Source: Aphodoplasma sp045626925 (lineage in GTDB: Bacteria; Bacillota; Clostridia; UBA1381; UMGS1253). From it: a DNA stretch of 47,111 nt. Where the stretch lies: assembly GCA_045626925.1 (NCBI GenBank), contig JAZUQZ010000022.1, forward strand, positions 1-47,111, given 5' to 3'. Made by a program: the position numbers and the translations under genes. The notes beneath the pieces were generated by a model. The model saw only the letters and a program-made list of their open reading frames with translations, made no database searches and was not told the DNA's origin. Position 1 is the first letter of the stretch. Every line of letters begins with the position of its first letter. This document shows, piece after piece, positions 16,846-25,776 of this stretch.

Positions 16846-18232
16846 TTTTGTTCTCCATTTCAGTTAAAGCCACACCAATTTTATACACATTTCCTGCGCC
16901 CATTGTTATTACAATATCGCCCTCTTCAAGCTCGTGTTTTAGTGTATTTGCAATTTCGTCAAAAGAGCTTATATAACGCGCACTTTTGCCACGATTTGTA
17001 AGTCTTTTCTCCAAATCGCGTGCATGAATAAGTCCCGTATCCTTTTCGCGTGCAGCATATATATCGGTTACGATTATTTCATCCGCATCATCAAACGCCT
17101 TTTCAAACTCATCAATCAAAAGCTTTGTGCGTGTATATGTGTGCGGTTGGAAAACGATGTATAGCTTATTTTTGCATATGTTTTGCGCTGTTTTTATTGT
17201 GCACTCTATCTCTGTTGGATGATGTGCATAATCATCAATTATGCACGCACCATTATAGACGCCCTTGTTTTCAAAGCGTCTGTGAACAAGCGTAAATTTT
17301 TCAAGGCCTTGTGCGATTTTGTTTCCATCAAGTCCGAGCGCATACCCCGACGCAAAGCACGAAAGCGCATTGAGCACATTATGCTGGCCTGCAACGCTTA
17401 ATTTTATGTGTATAATGTCGCCGTCATATTCTATATCAAACTCGCCACAGCCCTCGTTGTAAACAAGGTTTTGTGGGCAGAAAATATTTGTCTCATCAAG
17501 ACCATATGTCAAAACGGTTGCATCTGTATCTTTTGTACATTCTATCGCATTTTTATTGTCACCGCATACAACAACAAAACCCTCCTCGCCCGGAATTGAT
17601 GCAAACTTTTTAAATGCGTTTTTTATGTTTTCAATGTTTTTAAAATAGTCAAGATGGTCTGCATCGACATTTGTTATTACGGCAATATTTGGGAAAAATT
17701 CTAAAAACGAACAATGGTACTCGCACGCCTCGGTAAGAAAATACTTTGATTTGCCGATACGCATATTGCCGCCTATTGCATCAAGCTCTCCCCCAAGCAT
17801 TATTGTCGGGTCGCCCCCACACTCTAAAAGCACATGACTCATCATCGAAGTCGTTGTGGTTTTGCCGTGCGTGCCTGCGATACAAATGCTGCACTCATAA
17901 TCGCGCATAATTGCCCCAAGAAATGTCGAGCGTTCTACTGTATCAATACCATTTTTAATAGCAGCATCAAGCTCCGGATTTTCTTTGTTTACAGCCGCAG
18001 TATATACAACAAGGTCTGCCCCTTTGATATTGCTTTTATCGTGTCCTTTAAACACCTTTGCACCAAGCGCTTCAAGCTGGCGCGTAATATGCGTTTCGTT
18101 TATATCAGAACCACTTATAGAATATCCGCGAGTTATACATATTTGTGCGAGCGCACTCATGCTTATACCACCAATGCCCACAAAATGAATATGTCCCGCA
18201 TTTTTTATATCAGACATGTGAAAATCATTCAT
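16835..18232 (-). CDS. murC: UDP-N-acetylmuramate-L-alanine ligase MurC
   Basis: 465-residue cytoplasmic Mur ligase adding L-alanine to UDP-MurNAc in peptidoglycan synthesis. HFVGIGGISMSALAQI is the N-terminal UDP-binding Rossmann motif. The ATP-binding P-loop is AGTHGKTTTTSM (119-130). ITNVDADHLDYF, GQHNVLNALS and IIDDYAHHPTEI mark the central and C-terminal domains. AGGAGTGC 7 nt upstream supports the ATG at 18232. First gene of a murC-tadA operon. Confidence 0.96.
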   Translation of the reverse strand: MNDFHMSDIKNAGHIHFVGIGGISMSALAQICITRGYSISGSDINETHITRQLEALGAKVFKGHDKSNIKGADLVVYTAAVNKENPELDAAIKNGIDTVERSTFLGAIMRDYECSICIAGTHGKTTTTSMMSHVLLECGGDPTIMLGGELDAIGGNMRIGKSKYFLTEACEYHCSFLEFFPNIAVITNVDADHLDYFKNIENIKNAFKKFASIPGEEGFVVVCGDNKNAIECTKDTDATVLTYGLDETNIFCPQNLVYNEGCGEFDIEYDGDIIHIKLSVAGQHNVLNALSCFASGYALGLDGNKIAQGLEKFTLVHRRFENKGVYNGACIIDDYAHHPTEIECTIKTAQNICKNKLYIVFQPHTYTRTKLLIDEFEKAFDDADEIIVTDIYAAREKDTGLIHARDLEKRLTNRGKSARYISSFDEIANTLKHELEEGDIVITMGAGNVYKIGVALTEMENKNGI

Positions 18233-18611
18233 AAATTTTGCACTCCTAATTGTAAGATTTTATGTATGACTACATTATATACTAAATATGCCATAATTAA
18301 AACATATTTTTAATAAATATGGTAATTTTTTTATTGTGTTTATTAACTATCTGTGGTATAAAAAAGCTCATACAGATGTTTTTTACATATTTAATATATC
18401 CGATATGTGCATATTGCACAACAAGGGAGGCAAAAATTACCTGTTTGGACGAATTTTGTTGAAAAATGACCAAAAATGCTTGACTAAAATTTTTCTTTGT
18501 GTGAAAATATATATATGGGGAATGTTTTAGTTTGTGGCTGTGTTATGCTTCATTTCATCTTTAGGCGGCGACCTCTTGTTACCCGTATACAAGAAAGGTG
18601 GTGAGTATATC
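18233..18611. other. Divergent intergenic region murC/spoVG
   Basis: About 380 nt, strongly AT-rich, holding divergent promoters. I see no credible gene. The open frame upstream of spoVG (from 18534) lacks a ribosome binding site and is not conserved in SpoVG proteins. Confidence 0.6.
18428..18454 (+). promoter_or_regulatory. Candidate SigH promoter of spoVG
   Basis: AGGCAAA (18428-18434), 13 nt, GACGAAT (18448-18454), close to the SigH pattern AGGAWWW..RNNGAAT. In B. subtilis spoVG is a classic SigH gene. The leader to the GTG start would be about 150 nt, which is long, so this remains a suggestion. Confidence 0.4.
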
Positions 18612-18902
18612 GTGGAAATTACAGATATCAGAGTAAGAAAAATTAACGCGGAAGGAAAAATGAAAGCCGTTGTTTCAGTTACTTTTGATAATGCTATAGT
18701 TGTTCATGATATCAAAATCATTGATGGTCAGGAAAAACTATTTATCGCAATGCCGAGCAGAAAAACTCCGGACGGTGAATTTAAAGACATTGCACATCCT
18801 ATCAATGCAAGTATGCGCGAATACCTTGAAAATGCAATATTAGAAAAATACGAATCTGCCCTTGCCGAAGAAGCTACAGCAGCCATAGAATCAGACGAAT
18901 AA
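18612..18902 (+). CDS. spoVG: Septation regulator/RNA- and DNA-binding protein SpoVG
   Basis: 96-residue SpoVG. The protein matches the family from its first residue (MEITDIRVRKINAEGKMKAV) through VVHDIKIIDGQEKLFIAMPSRKTPDGEFKDIAHPIN, the invariant central block, to an acidic C-terminal tail. Known roles are nucleic-acid binding and influence on septation, sporulation and envelope genes. The start is a GTG at 18612 with AAGGTGGTG upstream; the longer frame is rejected. Monocistronic. Confidence 0.95.
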   Translation: MEITDIRVRKINAEGKMKAVVSVTFDNAIVVHDIKIIDGQEKLFIAMPSRKTPDGEFKDIAHPINASMREYLENAILEKYESALAEEATAAIESDE

Positions 18903-19004
18903 ACGGGCACTACATACCCCATATATTTAGTTTTGTAAATTAAACAAGAAACGCCAAACGGCTTGTCATTATGGCAAGCTATAACACAGTAACCATTATA
19001 TTAT

Positions 19005-19042
19005 AAAACAAGGCTTTGCAAATGCAAAACCTTGTTTTATTA
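19005..19042. terminator. Terminator between spoVG and the GH26-like gene
   Basis: AAAACAAGGCTTTGCA / TGCAAAACCTTGTTTT, a 16-bp stem with one mismatch and loop AA (19005-19038). T-rich arms could serve both converging transcripts. A smaller hairpin GCTTGTC-ATTAT-GGCAAGC sits upstream at 18961-18979 without a T-run. Confidence 0.8.
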
Positions 19043-19056
19043 TGTCTTAAAACAAA

Positions 19057-20724
19057 TTATTTTTTATACGCCTTTATCCCCTCGCGAAATGCCGCTGTTG
19101 TTTCGTCCGTTTCATCAAGGAAATATGGTCGTGCCAGCTGCTTATATGTTTCGGGGCGCATATCATAGTCTGCGCTGCTCCACCAAAGAGCCATTTTTAT
19201 ATTATCGTATTTTTTAATAGACTCAAACATATCGCTTATCCAACGCGCTTTATCCCCACCAATCGAGCTTGATGCAAACTCTGTAATTATAAACGGAAAC
19301 TTTGAAAAAACCTTCATATACTTTTCATAAGGCTCTTTATAAATCTCATCAAAGGTACGCCACTTTTCATGATAAAGTTCTTTATAATACTCGCCCGTAT
19401 TGTATCCCGTCATACCAATCATTTGCACATAATCATTGCCCGGATAGTAGGAAATATACGAGTTCCAATGTGCCGGCGGGCAGTCCTCTGCATTCGGATT
19501 AAATATCCAGATTGCGTTATCAACCCCTTCTTCTTCAAAAATCCTATATATTCTGCGCCAATTTTCTATAAATATTTCAGGGTCAGAAAGCGCCGCCACG
19601 CCCGAATAATTTACCCAATCACTATTCATCTCATTATTAAGTCTGAACAAAAAAGGGTGTCCAAACGCCTTTGCGCCACGCGCAAAAGTGCGTATCTGTT
19701 CATCTAATAAACCGTCATACATATCAAAGTTTATATTTTTCCCAAACAAATCGTCATTGTTAAAGTTTGAAACCTGCAGTGTCAGTTCAGTAATTTTGCC
19801 ATCATCATAAAACTTCTGCAACGATTCTATTGGAAAACCCCAACTCAAATTTACATAATGAAGTGCAAAATCAAACTTATAATCCACCTTTTTTTCAAGG
19901 TCTACAAGCCACTTATAGTTGCGTTCCTTGTCATATGCACCATCTACAAAAATACCCCATTTAATACTGTTGGATGAATTTATTTCTTTCCACAACGCTT
20001 TTGTTTCAGCATTCCAGTTTTGCACAACATTTGGCTTATATTCGTGCTTGAATACATTTTCACCCTCAATACCAAACTCTTCAAACGAGCTTATAATTTG
20101 CCCTATAACAGACGCATTTTTCTCATAATCACTCGTTTTTATCATTACTCTGAAAAATGCCTGGGGACCCGTTTTTGAAAGCACATAAAAATATGTGTAA
20201 TCATTTTTTTGTGCCACAATCTGTTTTTCAGGCCTGCGCACAAGTGAAACAAGCTGGGCCGGTGCACCATTGTGCTCATATTCTTTATGCTCGCGTATTG
20301 TAATATTATTCGTTTCGATATAATGTTCATTAAGATAATAATTGTTCATATAATTATCAATATACCACATTACATCCGGATATGGTGCCCACTCGCGCGT
20401 CACTGTGACGCTCATTTCATCATTGTATGCCCTAATCTGCTCGGGACTTATCGATAAATCAAACTCCATATCTTCAGGAAATGTGAGCGAATATCCTTTT
20501 GGCTTGTCTATAAGTACCTTTCGTCCATCCGCAGTAGTAATAATCTGCTCTTGAACGCGCGGCTCTGCGCCCGTAATATCGCAATATATAGACGCAACCT
20601 TGTTTTTTGCAAGCTGCATAAAGTTTGCAGGGTCACGAAAAAACCCCTTCACCATCATAAACCAAAGCGAAAAAGCTATAAGCACAAAAACAATTATTAA
20701 CAATACAATCCGTTTAACCTTCAT
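19057..20724 (-). CDS. Membrane-anchored GH26-like glycoside hydrolase
   Basis: 555 residues: a cytoplasmic Lys/Arg start, one transmembrane anchor (about 6-26), a PsbP/lipoprotein-like beta domain (about 75-220), and a C-terminal TIM-barrel (about 250-555). The barrel shows GH26-type (beta-mannanase clan) catalytic positions. The acid/base is Glu365 in FLFRLNNEMNSDW and the likely nucleophile Glu482 in FIITEFASSS. It should act outside the membrane on a beta-linked polysaccharide. Lies 40 nt downstream of a membrane-anchored polysaccharide deacetylase in the same transcript, suggesting joint processing of one exopolysaccharide. The substrate is unproven, and the N-terminal domain is not identified with certainty. 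Confidence 0.75.
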   Translation of the reverse strand: MKVKRIVLLIIVFVLIAFSLWFMMVKGFFRDPANFMQLAKNKVASIYCDITGAEPRVQEQIITTADGRKVLIDKPKGYSLTFPEDMEFDLSISPEQIRAYNDEMSVTVTREWAPYPDVMWYIDNYMNNYYLNEHYIETNNITIREHKEYEHNGAPAQLVSLVRRPEKQIVAQKNDYTYFYVLSKTGPQAFFRVMIKTSDYEKNASVIGQIISSFEEFGIEGENVFKHEYKPNVVQNWNAETKALWKEINSSNSIKWGIFVDGAYDKERNYKWLVDLEKKVDYKFDFALHYVNLSWGFPIESLQKFYDDGKITELTLQVSNFNNDDLFGKNINFDMYDGLLDEQIRTFARGAKAFGHPFLFRLNNEMNSDWVNYSGVAALSDPEIFIENWRRIYRIFEEEGVDNAIWIFNPNAEDCPPAHWNSYISYYPGNDYVQMIGMTGYNTGEYYKELYHEKWRTFDEIYKEPYEKYMKVFSKFPFIITEFASSSIGGDKARWISDMFESIKKYDNIKMALWWSSADYDMRPETYKQLARPYFLDETDETTAAFREGIKAYKK

Positions 20725-20764
20725 TTATACCTCCACCAAAGTCGCTTTTTATTAAAACCTTTTA

Positions 20765-22123
20765 TCATATCGGAGCTACCGGTGTTGGACGCGAATTGTC
20801 CCACACCTCGTTTACATCAAACAAATCCTTTAGCATATCAGGCGAGTACCACATGCGATAACCGTCAAGGTTTCTGCGACCCTGGCGTACATATTTATCG
20901 CGCACTTGTACCCACGCAGGTGACGAATCGACATTGCAAAAATATCTGAAACCTAAAGAATAAAGCATCTCATACTTTTCGCCCGAATATGTGCCAATAC
21001 CTGCAATATCATCTCCAAAGGGATATATCAATACATCTACATCACCCAAAATTGGTCTAACTTGTTCTTCCCATTTATTCACATCATTTTCAAATTTTTC
21101 CATTCCTATTTGACCATACAGCAAATGTCCCCAGCTATGACTTGCAAATGTCCACCCAAGCTCACTCATACGAGTTGCAACCTCTTTTGCTTTTGCAATA
21201 TCGGCCTCATTAAAATCGGGGGCTGTCGGACATGTCCTGTATCCTAAAACGCCGTCATAACCTGTGATTGCAAGCGTTGCACGCGCACCACGATATGAAA
21301 AGTCGGGGTGCTCTTGTATAAATCTTTCCAAAATCGGCACAAGGTCATAATCGCCACGCACCACTGTTCCATCATCTTGTATGTACTCACATATCGGCAT
21401 TCCATCATCGCCTATTACGATTTTGTCAGCAAAGCCATCGCCTTTCATGTAGCCATAGTAGTTTACATCGTCTTGGGACATTACAAACGGTTTTTTCCCT
21501 TCTGGAAGCATAATATCCCCTGCTACAAACTTTGTCTCTCCGTCTTCTGTTGTTTCTTCTCTTGCAATATCGTGAATGTCGACTAAAACATATCCGCCTT
21601 CATACATTTTCTCAATTATTTTTTCAAACTCGCTGACGGTTGTCATATATTGATTATAGCCATCCTGTGTATATTCTCCATCAAACGCCTTTGAAGTATC
21701 AACTATAAGTGAGTGAAAAAATATGTGCGTAATATCCGTCACATCCTCGTGACGCACCACTGTCGCCTTTGCAGCTTCATAGCGTGCAATCGCTTCGACA
21801 AGCTCCTTTTTTGATTCATATTTTTCCCCATATGACTTTATTGTTTCAATGGCAGCATCATAATCATATCCCGCCGCAAGAAAATCCGCTTGGGCAACAA
21901 GCGTTTTTACATCGACCTTTTTTGTCTGGGTCACTTTCTTTTCATGGTTCTCTTTCGGGCTTATACTTACAAGTGCCTTTACACCAAAAAATATCCCTGT
22001 TCCAACCGCAAGTAAAATTATAATTAAAATAATTGTTTTTAAAATCTTCTTTTTTCTTCTTGCGCGCTCGCTTGCGCGTTGCGAAATCCTTTGCGAAAGC
22101 GGTAAATTGCCATATTCATTCAT
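20765..22123 (-). CDS. Membrane-anchored polysaccharide deacetylase
   Basis: 452 residues with a basic cytoplasmic N-terminus (QRASERARRKKK), one transmembrane helix (about 28-50), a short helical spacer, and an extracytoplasmic NodB-like domain. The deacetylase metal site is visible as SQDDVNYYG (Asp218, Asp219) and FASHSWGH (His329, His333). An ITHIFFHSLIVD strand and RPILGDVDVLIYPFGDDI follow the fold. A long insertion separates the first two motifs. GGGGGGAGG precedes the ATG. It likely removes acetyl groups from a cell-surface polymer, together with the GH26-like enzyme encoded next. Confidence 0.82.
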   Translation of the reverse strand: MNEYGNLPLSQRISQRASERARRKKKILKTIILIIILLAVGTGIFFGVKALVSISPKENHEKKVTQTKKVDVKTLVAQADFLAAGYDYDAAIETIKSYGEKYESKKELVEAIARYEAAKATVVRHEDVTDITHIFFHSLIVDTSKAFDGEYTQDGYNQYMTTVSEFEKIIEKMYEGGYVLVDIHDIAREETTEDGETKFVAGDIMLPEGKKPFVMSQDDVNYYGYMKGDGFADKIVIGDDGMPICEYIQDDGTVVRGDYDLVPILERFIQEHPDFSYRGARATLAITGYDGVLGYRTCPTAPDFNEADIAKAKEVATRMSELGWTFASHSWGHLLYGQIGMEKFENDVNKWEEQVRPILGDVDVLIYPFGDDIAGIGTYSGEKYEMLYSLGFRYFCNVDSSPAWVQVRDKYVRQGRRNLDGYRMWYSPDMLKDLFDVNEVWDNSRPTPVAPI

Positions 22124-22153
22124 ATTACATACCTCCCCCCACAGCTTATTTCT

Positions 22154-22182
22154 ATTATACTATTTTTGTCGAATAAAGGCAA
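22154..22182 (-). promoter_or_regulatory. Promoter of the deacetylase-GH26 operon
   Basis: Minus strand TTGCCT (22177-22182), 17 nt, TATAAT (22154-22159), 31 nt upstream of the deacetylase start. Confidence 0.8.
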
Positions 22183-22213
22183 TAGCATTTTCTCTTTTTC
22201 ATTTTTTTGTATA

Positions 22214-22242
22214 TTGCTTTTCACACACCAAAATGGTACAAT
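22214..22242 (+). promoter_or_regulatory. Promoter of cysK
   Basis: TTGCTT (22214-22219), 17 nt, TACAAT (22237-22242), 35 nt upstream of cysK. No T-box or SAM riboswitch fits in the short leader. Confidence 0.75.
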
Positions 22243-22276
22243 ATGTGTATAAAAAGAATCAAGGAAGGACCTTATT

Positions 22277-23206
22277 ATGAAAATTTATGAAAATATTGCA
22301 GAGCTAATTGGCTCTACGCCACTTTTAGAACTTAAAAATTATGAAAAGGAAAACGGCCTTTCGGCAAAGCTTCTTGCAAAGCTTGAATACTTCAATCCCG
22401 CAGGAAGCATAAAGGATAGGGTTGCAAAGGCAATGCTTGATGACGCAGAAAAAAACGGTCTTATAAAACCCGGCGGTGTAATAATTGAACCAACAAGCGG
22501 AAACACAGGTATAGGGCTTGCTGCGCTTGCTGCTTCACGAGGGTACAGTCTCATACTCACTATGCCGGAAACAATGAGCGTCGAGCGACGAAATCTTTTG
22601 AAAGCATACGGTGCAAAGATTGTTCTTACAGACGGCAAAGAAGGTATGGCAGGTTCTATAAAAAAGGCGTATGAGCTTTTGAAAGCTACACCTGACAGCT
22701 TTATGCCGAGTCAATTTACAAACCCTGCAAATCCAAATGCTCACAGTGAGTCTACAGGGCCTGAAATTTGGAACGATACAGACGGAAAGGTTGATATTTT
22801 TGTTGCAGGTGTTGGTACGGGCGGTACACTTTCCGGAGTTGGAAAATATTTGAAATCAAAAAATCCCAATATTAAAATCATTGCCGTAGAACCATATGAT
22901 TCGCCACTTTTGTCAAAAGGCACAACCGGCGCGCACCAAATTCAAGGTATTGGGGCAAATTTTGTCCCTGACACGCTTGATACAAGTATATACGACGAAA
23001 TTATAACCGTAAAAAGCGATGATGCATTTACTGTCGGCAAAGCGCTTGCGAGAAAAGAGGGCATTTTGGTAGGTATTTCATCAGGTGCGGCAGTTTATGT
23101 AGCGACTTTGCTTGCAAAGCGCGATGAAAATAAAGGCAAAACTATTGTTGCACTTTTGCCTGATACGGGCGAGCGATATTTGTCGACACCAATGTTTGAG
23201 ACTTGA
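22277..23206 (+). CDS. cysK: Cysteine synthase A (O-acetylserine sulfhydrylase)
   Basis: 309-residue PLP enzyme making cysteine from O-acetyl-L-serine and sulfide. The PLP lysine is Lys46 in NPAGSIKDR. The substrate loop TSGNTGIG (73-80) and phosphate-binding GVGTGGTLSGVGKYL are intact, and SSGAAVYVA and LLPDTGERYLST close the fold. Length is standard for CysK. AAGGAAGG upstream supports the ATG. Monocistronic with its own promoter and a terminator shared with the converging gerA. Confidence 0.95.
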   Translation: MKIYENIAELIGSTPLLELKNYEKENGLSAKLLAKLEYFNPAGSIKDRVAKAMLDDAEKNGLIKPGGVIIEPTSGNTGIGLAALAASRGYSLILTMPETMSVERRNLLKAYGAKIVLTDGKEGMAGSIKKAYELLKATPDSFMPSQFTNPANPNAHSESTGPEIWNDTDGKVDIFVAGVGTGGTLSGVGKYLKSKNPNIKIIAVEPYDSPLLSKGTTGAHQIQGIGANFVPDTLDTSIYDEIITVKSDDAFTVGKALARKEGILVGISSGAAVYVATLLAKRDENKGKTIVALLPDTGERYLSTPMFET

Positions 23207-23209
23207 TAT

Positions 23210-23243
23210 AAAAAAGCAAGGGACACTACCCTTGCTTTTTTTG
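23210..23243. terminator. Bidirectional terminator between cysK and gerA
   Basis: AAAAAAGCAAGGG / CCCTTGCTTTTTT, a perfect 13-bp stem with loop ACACTA (23223-23228). A/T tracts on both sides. The gerA stop codon occupies loop bases 23226-23228. Confidence 0.93.
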
Positions 23244-24668
23244 TCTCGTTTTATTTTTAGCCTTTAAAAAACTCGGCCTTTTGGTCGACAAATATCGGTT
23301 TGTGAATATGCCCTTTATTGCATCAAGCGGATTAAACGGTGCATAAGGCGCAAAATATGGTGTTTTAAGTGATGTGTCAGATATAAGCGTAAGCACAAGC
23401 AAAAACAAACCACACACAAGACCAAACAAGCCAAAAAGCGATGTGAAAAGTATTAGCACGAACTTTAACATTCGTATTGCGTTTGTAAGGCTATAGTCGG
23501 GTACAATGTAGGAAGTCATAAGTGAAAGCGCAGCAACAACAAGTATAACAGGGCTAAATATCCCTGCTTCGACAGCGGCTTGGCCCACAACAATACCGCC
23601 AACTATTCCCATAGCAGAGCCAATGTTGCGCGGCACTCTTGTAAGTGATTCGCGCAGTATTTCGACCAGAATCTCCATCAAAATGACCTCGGTAATAACT
23701 GAAAATGGTACACCGGAGCGTCCGGACGCAATCACCATCGAATATGCCGTCGGCAAAGCTCCTGCGTGAAAAGCAGTGAGTGCCATATAAAATGAGGTTA
23801 TTGTTGCGGAAATAAAAACTGATATTATGCGTAAAAGCTTTGAAAATATGCCAAAATATATATTGTCACACTCATCATCATCAGACCATAAAAACTCTAT
23901 CAAAAGCTTTGGCAAGATGATTGCAACACCGCTCCCGTCAAGAAGAAGCACAATTTTCCCCTCAAGCATTGCACTGCATGCTATATCCGAGCGTTGTTCA
24001 AGACCCGCTTGGGGAAAAAGGGCAAATTTTTTATCATTCAAAAACCATTGTAGTTTTGCTGATTCCAAAATGCCGTCTATGTCGATTTTGTTGATTCTTT
24101 TTTTAATCGTGTCTACATATTCCTCGTTTGCAACATCGCCGATATACGCCATCAAAAGTGTCGTTTTTGTGCGACGGCCTACGCTGTATGTTTCAAGTTT
24201 TAATGACGGATCTTTTATTCGATAGCGTATGAGCGACAAATTTGCATCAAGATTTTCTGTAAACGAGTCCTTTGCACCCCATATTGAATAATTAAGTTCT
24301 GCCGAATCGGGCGATTTGTGCTCGACTTTTTTTATATTTATTTCAATTCCTGTTTCACAGTCTTTAAACAGTACGACGCACATTCCGGACAAAACACGCT
24401 CGCGCACTTTTTGCTCATCATCAATCAGCTTGCAATCATCAGCATCTATTACGCTATGAAGCGCAAATTCTGCATCAAGCACGCCACCAGTCTCGCGCCA
24501 GAACTTTTGGATTGGATGTATAACATGTTCAGAAAGAAGCGGTATATCCGTAAGCTGCTTAACATATATAATATACACTTCCCCATACTCGCTCTTTATT
24601 ATCCTTTGTTTGACATTGTTATTTTTTTGCATATCGTCACAGAGCCATTTTGCATCTTTTATTGCCAT
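23226..24668 (-). CDS. GerA-family spore germinant receptor, A subunit
   Basis: 480-residue inner spore membrane protein. A soluble N-terminal part of about 240 residues carries family signatures such as VGRRTKTTLLMAYIGDVAN and GKIVLLLDGSGVAIILP. The membrane region of 5-6 helices follows, with the highly conserved SGRSGVPFSVITEVILMEILVEILRESLTRVPRNIGSAMGIVGGIVVGQAAVEAG. With the B and C subunits it senses nutrients and triggers germination. The start lies 4 nt after the C-subunit stop. The C-terminal tail is lysine-rich and partly encoded by the terminator arm. Germinant specificity cannot be inferred. Confidence 0.93.
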   Translation of the reverse strand: MAIKDAKWLCDDMQKNNNVKQRIIKSEYGEVYIIYVKQLTDIPLLSEHVIHPIQKFWRETGGVLDAEFALHSVIDADDCKLIDDEQKVRERVLSGMCVVLFKDCETGIEINIKKVEHKSPDSAELNYSIWGAKDSFTENLDANLSLIRYRIKDPSLKLETYSVGRRTKTTLLMAYIGDVANEEYVDTIKKRINKIDIDGILESAKLQWFLNDKKFALFPQAGLEQRSDIACSAMLEGKIVLLLDGSGVAIILPKLLIEFLWSDDDECDNIYFGIFSKLLRIISVFISATITSFYMALTAFHAGALPTAYSMVIASGRSGVPFSVITEVILMEILVEILRESLTRVPRNIGSAMGIVGGIVVGQAAVEAGIFSPVILVVAALSLMTSYIVPDYSLTNAIRMLKFVLILFTSLFGLFGLVCGLFLLVLTLISDTSLKTPYFAPYAPFNPLDAIKGIFTNRYLSTKRPSFLKAKNKTRQKKQG

Positions 24669-24672
24669 AAAA

Positions 24673-25776
24673 TCACCTTACTGTATCATTTTTTATCTTA
24701 TCAATCAAAACATTTGTCGAAATGTTCATTGTGCCAATCATCTCTTGCCAATCTATCTCATAAAAACGATTTCGTTTTTTACTTTGATATACTTTATACA
24801 ACCTCAAAAAATCGCATTTATTCTCTTTTGCAATATTCAAAACAGAGTCTATCTCATATAAAATTTTATCGGCTATAGTGTTTTTTATATACGCCTTTTG
24901 CTCTTCATCAAGTTCGCCGACTCCCCTTGTGTTTATTGTTAAATCAAACACAAATTCGCCATTGAGCATAAGAGTATTTTGCTCATTTTCTGTTATGTTG
25001 ATTTTCTTTTTTTTCATATTTACTTCGGCATAATATTCGCTGCCGCTCGGCAATTTTACAACATAATTTTCCTTTGCGTTTTTGCTTATAATATAGTTTA
25101 ATCCTCGTCCATAAAGCGCATCAATATGAGCAATTTTTTTATCGCCATCAAACACGCTATACCCGTCTATACTCATAATGTTATCCACGATTTTTATATC
25201 AGGAACTACAAACCCGACCTTGTTTTGTGCGTTTGCCTCCCATATATCCGACAAGGTGCAGGTTATCATCGCCTTATCATTTTGAAGTGTTCGCACAATG
25301 CTCTCTGCTGCAAAGCCACCCGAAAAATCGTTTACTGCCTTATATTCTACAATGTCACGCGGCTCTGTCGACGATGTAAAAACACTTACGCTTGTTCTGT
25401 GGTCGGGCAACGCCTGGACATAATCTAAAAATTCCCCAATTCCGCTTTTGGCATATTCTTCACCTATTACGAGTGCTCGTATTCCGCCATAAAAGAGCTT
25501 GTGGTCGGCGCTAAAACGCAGTCTTTTCGATGCATCTCCGACATCTGTTCCAACAGCGCTTATATAGCTTATCGGTCTGTCCGCCATAGAGTCAGAAAAG
25601 CTTCGAACATTTGCAATACCTCCACCAAGTCGGATTTCATTTCCATCTTTATATACAAAATGCGAGGTCAATATATCCATATTTTCAATTTCGGTATATC
25701 CGCTGCATGAGCATAATATAGTGCTCATTAAAAACACGGACACAGTAGTATAAAAAATTTTATTTTTTCTTTTCAT
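24673..25776 (-). CDS. Ger(x)C family spore germination lipoprotein (C subunit)
   Basis: 367-residue lipoprotein. The signal sequence ends in STILCSCSG, with lipidation at a cysteine near residue 22-24. Conserved family elements include GYTEIENMDILTSHFVYKDG, the KLFYGGIRALVIGEEYAKSGI block and DHRTSVSVFTSS. The C-terminal amphipathic region covers about residues 240-367. It functions on the outer face of the inner spore membrane with the A and B subunits. It overlaps the end of the permease gene by 17 bp and is followed 4 nt later by the A-subunit gene, so the three are cotranscribed. Confidence 0.9.
   Translation of the reverse strand: MKRKNKIFYTTVSVFLMSTILCSCSGYTEIENMDILTSHFVYKDGNEIRLGGGIANVRSFSDSMADRPISYISAVGTDVGDASKRLRFSADHKLFYGGIRALVIGEEYAKSGIGEFLDYVQALPDHRTSVSVFTSSTEPRDIVEYKAVNDFSGGFAAESIVRTLQNDKAMITCTLSDIWEANAQNKVGFVVPDIKIVDNIMSIDGYSVFDGDKKIAHIDALYGRGLNYIISKNAKENYVVKLPSGSEYYAEVNMKKKKINITENEQNTLMLNGEFVFDLTINTRGVGELDEEQKAYIKNTIADKILYEIDSVLNIAKENKCDFLRLYKVYQSKKRNRFYEIDWQEMIGTMNISTNVLIDKIKNDTVR

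Noticed and set aside
18534..18611. 26-residue N-terminal extension of SpoVG
   Set aside because: No ribosome binding site; SpoVG proteins begin at the GTG at 18612, which has one.
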